From assembly GCA_963972425.1 (NCBI GenBank), contig CAXAUF010000050.1, positions 1-20,169 of the forward strand: DNA of 20,169 bases, given 5' to 3'. This DNA is from Algorimicrobium sp002414705. Its GTDB lineage: Bacteria; Bacteroidota; Bacteroidia; Flavobacteriales; Flavobacteriaceae. The notes under the pieces were generated by a model. It saw only the letters and a program-made list of their open reading frames with translations, did not search any database and had not been told where the DNA came from. This document shows positions 15,633-20,169 of this stretch, one piece after another. Both the position numbers and the translations under genes were made by a program. Within the stretch, counting starts at the first letter, position 1. Each line of letters opens with the position of its first letter.

Positions 15633-16360
15633 CTAATTATTAGAAAAACCATATCTAAATAGATTCATAATACTTTCTAAATAACTTATTTCTATACGCG
15701 TAAATTCAATTATTTTAAAATTAGACAGATGAAAATTAAGCTCCACATCTAAAAATGCTGTTTTAAAACTTAATTGTGCATTTCATAACAATACACTTAT
15801 TCCTGAATGTCGTATGTAATGTGCAGTAGATAATATTATGAATAAAACAGAATCGCAGATTGTACGCTTATTGAATTTTCTTGAATTAGCACCCATAATT
15901 TGAGTCGCAATAGAGCAAACTGTTCATACGTGTAGTTATATTAAAATGAAATTTTCCTGTTGATACAGCAAGCTGATACAAATTTAGGATTAACAATAAA
16001 TAACTTAAGTGAAGTTGCTTCTATTGAAACGAAAAAAGATTAGACAGTAGAAACCAAATAATTTACTAAAATGCTTTAATGTTAGCTAATCAATACATCC
16101 TGTATGTGTTGAGAACACCTAAACTTATAAACGTATATCTAATTACATTAATAGGTTGTTACCGTTGTTGCTCTAAATCCTATATTGAAGAAGTATGCCT
16201 GTTAATAGAAGTTGTTGTTTTTACTTATGCCAAGGCTACTAAAATATAAAAAAGTCAAACCGTTTAACTATTAGATTAGCTAGTTGTCCCTATTAACAAA
16301 AGCAATACAATCTGTTAAATATCAGATCGAGTTGTTTTTACTTTTTTAACTTACTAAAAA
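15633..16360. other. 728-bp AT-rich stretch without a supportable gene
   Basis: I find no reading frame of convincing length on either strand, no tRNA or rRNA, no CRISPR-like repeat and no clear terminator. Short open pieces exist, for example a 21-codon frame starting at ATG 15838 and a 27-codon frame around 15945-16043, but neither resembles a family that I can name. GTTGTTTTTACTT occurs twice (about 16212 and 16331). Because the next 446 bp is an obvious decayed gene, this stretch may be older decay of the same kind, but that is inference. Confidence 0.6.
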
Positions 16361-16806
16361 TTATTTTTTTATAATCTTAAAGGTTTTCGTTTTTTCATCA
16401 GTGGAAATCCGTATGATATACAAGCCTAAATCTAAATTGGACAAAGCCAGTTCAGTAATTACCATATTAATAGATCCTAATTTCACTAGTTTACCTTGTA
16501 CAGTATATAATTTATAGGTAGCATTGGTATTGGCCTGAATAAATAATTGATTATTTACAGGGTTTGGATAAATTTGAAATTCCTATTGAATTATCTGACA
16601 TATCTAAAAACAATAATTTTGGTGTGTTAGCAAAGTTAATCGTGCTCATAATACAACCCGATTCACTTAAATCCATTAAGACAAAAAGTTGTCGAGTCCT
16701 TCCCCTCATAAAGTAAAAACTTTAATTACATCAGAACCCATTTAGCACCCTCATACTAAATAGGTTCATCTGAATTAATAGTATTATTTTGGTAATACCA
16801 TTGTTT
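16361..16806 (-). pseudogene. Decayed T9SS-sorted surface protein remnant
   Basis: Translation of the minus strand gives a clear T9SS type A sorting domain at 16579-16361: FQIYPNPVNNQLFIQ at the start, then LYTVQGKLVKLG, and LGLYIIRIS with a KTFKIIKK ending and TAA stop. Upstream the sequence is protein-like but broken. A stop (16583-16585) lies two codons before FQIYPNP, while sense continues in another frame (CIMSTINFANTPKLLFLDMSDNSI, shown in part), which is faintly leucine-rich-repeat-like. Another frame change occurs near 16665. Further up, WYYQNNTINSDEPI and YEGAKWVLM are each followed by in-frame stops (16756-16758, 16726-16728). At least three stops and two frame changes in 446 bp make it a pseudogene. 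It directly follows the large surface-protein gene on the same strand. Confidence 0.82.
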
Positions 16807-19800
16807 TAAAATTTAATTAATTGCTTAACAATACTGCTACCTGAATCTTTGTTCGTAATTTTAATAATGTATGGAGCCTGCTCCAAATAGCCCAAACCGG
16901 AAACGACTATAGCATTATCAATTGGCATAAATGTCCTACTAAATACAACCCTTCCATTTAAATCAAATATTTGAATTTGTATACTCCCAATATTCAAGCT
17001 GCTCGGTAATGAAATTTTTAAGCTATTATTAAAAGGGTTTGGTGTAACATTTGTACTACTTAAACTATAATCTGCTACTTCAAGTGTAGTGTCAGATGTC
17101 ATAGGGTCACAATCATCATCAATGTTATTATTAAGTATTTCTTCAGCGTTAGGGTTGATGTCTGTATTCGTATCATCACAATCTGAATCGTTATCTGAAT
17201 AACCAAACGGTGCAACAGACTCGCAAAGCATTTCTGTTTCTGATGATCCAAAACCGTCACCATCTGCATCTACATAATATAACTGTGGTTCATAAATTGC
17301 TGCGTCATTGTCATCACAATCGGAATCGTTATCAGCATAACCTACTGGTGCAACAGATTCGCAAAGCATTTCTGTTTCTGATGAACCAAAACCATCACCA
17401 TCTGCATCTACAAAGTATAACTGTGATTCATAAATTGATGGATCTGAATCGTTACAATCTGAATCGTTATCTGAATAACCAAACGGTGCAACGGACTCGC
17501 AAAGCATTTCTGTTTCTGATGAACCAAAACCATCACCATCTACATCTACAAAGTATAACTGTGGTTCATAAATTGATGGATCTGAATCGTTACAATCTGA
17601 ATCGTTATCTGAATAACCAAACGGTGCAACGGACTCGCAAAGCATTTCTGTTTCTGATGAACCAAAACCATCACCATCTACATCTACAAAGTATAACTGT
17701 GGTTCATAAATTGATGGATCTGAATCGTTACAATCTGAATCGTTATCTGAATAACCAAACGGCGCAACAGATTCGCAAAGCATTTCTGTTTCTGATGATC
17801 CAAAACCGTCACCATCTGCATCTACATAATATAACTGTGGTTCATAAATTGCTGCGTCACTGTCGTTACAATCGAAATCGTTATCAGCATAACCTACTGG
17901 TGCAACAGATTGGCAAAGCATTTCTGTTTCTGATGATCCAAAACCATCGCCATCGGCATCTACAAAGTATAACTGTGGCTCATAAATTGCTGGATCGTTG
18001 TCGTTACAATCGGAATTGTTCCGGACATACATGTAGAATAAATAAGGATCCAACTCATAACAAACAGAAATAGATCGTTGAGACCCGTATCCATCACCAT
18101 CATTATCTAAATAAAACAACTGTGGTGTTTGAAAATTTGAATCATTATCGTTACAATCCTCATTATTAGACGCATACCCTGAAGGAGGAAAAGGCTCACA
18201 AGATTCCGTTGCAACTCCTGCTCCGTAACCATCGCCGTCGTTATCAACATAATATAGTTGTGGCTCTGAAATTAATGAATCTAAATCATTACAATCCAAA
18301 TTGTTATCAGCATAACCTACTGGTGCAACTGACTCGCAAAGCATCTCTGTTTCTGATGAACCAAAACCATCGCCATCTGCATCTACATAATATAACTGTG
18401 GTTCATAAATTGCTGCGTCATTATCATCACAATCTGTGACCTCTGGTTGTGTGGTAGTGTACGTTGCATCTGGTGCTTCACATTGGGTAACTTCTTCAAA
18501 GCGTCCAACAAATCCGTCTTCATCTGAATCTATACCTACATACCAAACGGTGTTTGGATTGATAGCTGCATTTGTGTCGTTACAATCTAGATTATTCAGA
18601 CTATAGCCTACTCCTGGATTAGAAACAAATTCTGTTCCTATATCTATATTACTACCAAACGTATCCCCATCTAAATCTAGGTAATACGTTATAGTTGAAA
18701 CAGAAGTACAAACCGAATTTGTGTCTGTTAAAATAATATATGAAAACTTTCTTGTTTCATTACCTGACGAATCTTTTACTGTAATAATGACGGCTGTATT
18801 TGGCACAGTTGGAGCTCCCGGAAATGGCTGATTATTATTGAAAAAATCGAGTGCTTCTGCATAATCTTCACATGTAATTATATTTTTAGAAAGCGTTATA
18901 CTTTCAATAGCACAATTATCTGAACTTTCAGTAATAAACATATCTGCTGTTATTGGCGTTCCTTCTGTATTAGATAAGTCTAAATCAATGCTATAAACAA
19001 CCTCCAAAACAGGTGCTTCTGTGTCTGCATTAATAGTTACGTCTTGAGTTTGCTCGAAAAGCGCTCCGTTGTCATTGTATTCCCAAGTAATGGTAGTGGT
19101 ACCTAAATCTAAAGGAAACACAGTTTCAGTTGTTGCAGTAATAACAACCAAATCATCATTGGTTATTGTTGGGGCCATTAAACTGGTTACAGCACAACTC
19201 GTTACTATTGGATCTAATGGGTCTAATTCTATTATTTCAACAGAGTCCGAAACTTCAATACCGAAAGTTCCTGAAGTGTCATCATCATAACTATCAACTT
19301 GAATATAATAGGTAACTCCTGGAGTCAAATCAGTTAATTCTAATTTAGAGTTATACTCAACAAACTCATCTTCACCATCTTGATTAAAACCTATTTGGGT
19401 AAATCCTGAAAAATCAGAACAGCTTGATGCGCTATAAACAGCAATTTCAGTATCGGTATGGGTGCCACCTTCTATATCTGTGGTAATTAAAACCTGTCCT
19501 GATGCTGGCGCCACAAAAGTGAACCACACTGAACCGTTGATGCCGTCTTCTAAATCCGTATCTGGTTCATTTGTTTCTGCTGTTGCTGCCAAAGTTGTAT
19601 AAGCATCTCCAGCAGAGGTTGCATCCATGGTTAAGGCTATAGCATCGCACACATTATCATTAATGGGAGGATTAATTTGTATAACTTCAATACCGAAAGT
19701 TCCTGAAGCGCTATCTTCATAACTATCAACTTGAATATAATAGGTAACTCCTGGAGTTAAATCAGTTAATTCTAATTTAGAGTTATACTCAACAAACTCA

Positions 19801-20169
19801 TCTTCACCATCTTGATTAAAACCTATTTGGGTAAATCCTGAAAAATCAGAACAGCTTGATGCGCTATAAACAGCAATTTCAGTATCGGTATGGGTGCCAC
19901 CTTCTATATCTGTGGTAATTAAAACCTGTCCTGATGCTGGCGCCACAAAAGTGAACCACACTGAACCGTTGATGCCGTCTTCTAAATCCGTATCTGGTTC
20001 ATTTGTTTCTGCTGTAGCCATAAAAGTAGTAAAGGCATCTCCTGCAGAGGTTGCATCCATGGTTAAGGCTATAGCATCGCAAACATTATCATTAATGGGA
20101 GGATTAAAATTGATAACTTCAATACCGAAAGTTCCTGAAGTGTCATCATCATAACTATCAACTTGAATA
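16806..20169 (-). CDS. Large repetitive T9SS-secreted surface protein (5' end beyond the window)
   Basis: The frame is open from the right edge to the TAA at 16806 (about 1,120 residues visible), so the true start lies outside; the internal ATG at 20060 is not it. From N to C: one partial and two complete 144-residue units containing a PPC-like beta domain (VWFTFVAPASGQVLIT, then YYIQVDSY); an Ig/HYR-like stretch (about 19240-18700, with DSSGNETRKFSY); eleven Asp-rich repeats of the MopE/thrombospondin-3 kind (18686-17100, core DADGDGFGSSE and DCND), which should bind calcium; and a T9SS sorting domain (about 17058-16809; VTPNPFNNSLKIS, IFDLNGRVVF, YIIKIT). It is expected to be exported by T9SS and attached to the cell surface or released, as an adhesin or matrix protein. 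The substrate or ligand is unknown. Confidence 0.92.
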   Translation of the reverse strand, partial: IQVDSYDDDTSGTFGIEVINFNPPINDNVCDAIALTMDATSAGDAFTTFMATAETNEPDTDLEDGINGSVWFTFVAPASGQVLITTDIEGGTHTDTEIAVYSASSCSDFSGFTQIGFNQDGEDEFVEYNSKLELTDLTPGVTYYIQVDSYEDSASGTFGIEVIQINPPINDNVCDAIALTMDATSAGDAYTTLAATAETNEPDTDLEDGINGSVWFTFVAPASGQVLITTDIEGGTHTDTEIAVYSASSCSDFSGFTQIGFNQDGEDEFVEYNSKLELTDLTPGVTYYIQVDSYDDDTSGTFGIEVSDSVEIIELDPLDPIVTSCAVTSLMAPTITNDDLVVITATTETVFPLDLGTTTITWEYNDNGALFEQTQDVTINADTEAPVLEVVYSIDLDLSNTEGTPITADMFITESSDNCAIESITLSKNIITCEDYAEALDFFNNNQPFPGAPTVPNTAVIITVKDSSGNETRKFSYIILTDTNSVCTSVSTITYYLDLDGDTFGSNIDIGTEFVSNPGVGYSLNNLDCNDTNAAINPNTVWYVGIDSDEDGFVGRFEEVTQCEAPDATYTTTQPEVTDCDDNDAAIYEPQLYYVDADGDGFGSSETEMLCESVAPVGYADNNLDCNDLDSLISEPQLYYVDNDGDGYGAGVATESCEPFPPSGYASNNEDCNDNDSNFQTPQLFYLDNDGDGYGSQRSISVCYELDPYLFYMYVRNNSDCNDNDPAIYEPQLYFVDADGDGFGSSETEMLCQSVAPVGYADNDFDCNDSDAAIYEPQLYYVDADGDGFGSSETEMLCESVAPFGYSDNDSDCNDSDPSIYEPQLYFVDVDGDGFGSSETEMLCESVAPFGYSDNDSDCNDSDPSIYEPQLYFVDVDGDGFGSSETEMLCESVAPFGYSDNDSDCNDSDPSIYESQLYFVDADGDGFGSSETEMLCESVAPVGYADNDSDCDDNDAAIYEPQLYYVDADGDGFGSSETEMLCESVAPFGYSDNDSDCDDTNTDINPNAEEILNNNIDDDCDPMTSDTTLEVADYSLSSTNVTPNPFNNSLKISLPSSLNIGSIQIQIFDLNGRVVFSRTFMPIDNAIVVSGLGYLEQAPYIIKITNKDSGSSIVKQLIKF
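17145..18395 (-). repeat. Tandem array of 138-bp (46-codon) units inside the surface-protein gene
   Basis: Nine consecutive units lie end to end. Unit starts read on the minus strand are at 18395, 18257, 18119 (a 147-bp unit), 17972, 17834, 17696, 17558, 17420 and 17282, all others 138 bp. Each encodes LYYVD-x-DGDGFG, a Cys, then GY-x-DN-x-x-DC-N/D-D. The units starting at 17696 and 17558 differ at one base only. Two more diverged units lie upstream (18396-18686). Recent expansion by unequal recombination or slippage is likely. Confidence 0.93.
19251..20169 (-). repeat. 432-bp direct repeats encoding PPC-like domains
   Basis: Copies begin at 19251, 19683 and 20115 (the last cut by the window edge after 55 bp), an exact 432-bp or 144-codon period. 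Copies 1 and 2 differ mainly in two short patches (around 19279-19287 against 19711-19719, and around 19590-19610 against 20022-20042). The visible 55 bp of copy 3 are identical to copy 1 but not to copy 2. More copies may follow beyond the edge. Confidence 0.93.

Noticed and set aside
15838..15903. Short plus-strand frame beginning MNKTESQIV
   Set aside because: Only 21 codons, no family resemblance that I can defend and no promoter box.
17210..18073. Long plus-strand open frame (287 codons) rich in His, Leu and Asn
   Set aside because: It lies antisense to the 138-bp repeat array and repeats with the same period. It stays open only because the repeat unit happens to lack stops in that frame; the minus-strand protein has recognisable domains.
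17145..18395. Regular repeats considered as a CRISPR array
   Set aside because: The 138-bp units have no spacer-like variable segments, keep one reading frame and encode a known Asp-rich protein repeat.

Overview
The window looks like a chromosome segment of a marine-type member of the Flavobacteriaceae (Bacteroidota). The signs are AT-rich DNA, start sites without clear Shine-Dalgarno sequences, TAnnTTTG promoter elements, secreted proteins with type IX secretion (T9SS) C-terminal sorting domains, a PepE dipeptidase, a DUF6702 protein and CarboxypepD_reg-like secreted proteins. The genus cannot be fixed from sequence reading alone.

Layout. Positions 1-107 look like the end of a dispersed intergenic repeat with a perfect hairpin. 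Next is a TatA-type translocase subunit (minus strand, GTG start) with its own promoter. A minus-strand block follows (6580 down to 542). It holds four tandem paralogous secreted proteins with a carboxypeptidase-regulatory-like domain, two of the junctions being 14-nt overlaps, then a DUF6702 protein, then a secreted M1 metallopeptidase ending in a strong intrinsic terminator (about 491-523). This is the most system-like part of the window: five small exported proteins and one exported zinc peptidase.

Divergent from it, on the plus strand, are pepE and a GNAT acetyltransferase (1-nt gap), then gpmI (phosphoglycerate mutase) and a BT0820-type HAD phosphatase, each with a clear TAnnTTTG box 16-17 nt before the start. 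A minus-strand acetyl-CoA hydrolase/CoA-transferase converges on them. Divergent from that is a tight plus-strand cluster: map, a DUF3050 heme-oxygenase-fold protein, a SAM methyltransferase with a TTG start, and a DUF423 membrane protein (gaps of 10, 6 and 8 nt). These are mostly housekeeping or central-metabolism genes.

The right third differs. A minus-strand pair (a small protein often annotated beside nqrF, then the ApbE flavin transferase) is followed by about 740 bp with no supportable gene. Next is a decayed T9SS-sorted surface-protein pseudogene (16361-16806). Last is the 3' part of a large repetitive T9SS surface protein whose reading frame runs off the right edge. That protein has near-identical 144-residue PPC-like domains (432-bp period), an Ig/HYR-like stretch, eleven MopE/thrombospondin-3-like Asp-rich repeats (46 residues, 138-bp period; two adjacent copies differ at one base) and a T9SS sorting domain. 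This end looks like a fast-evolving surface-adhesin locus.

No tRNA, rRNA, CRISPR array, insertion sequence or prophage could be supported.
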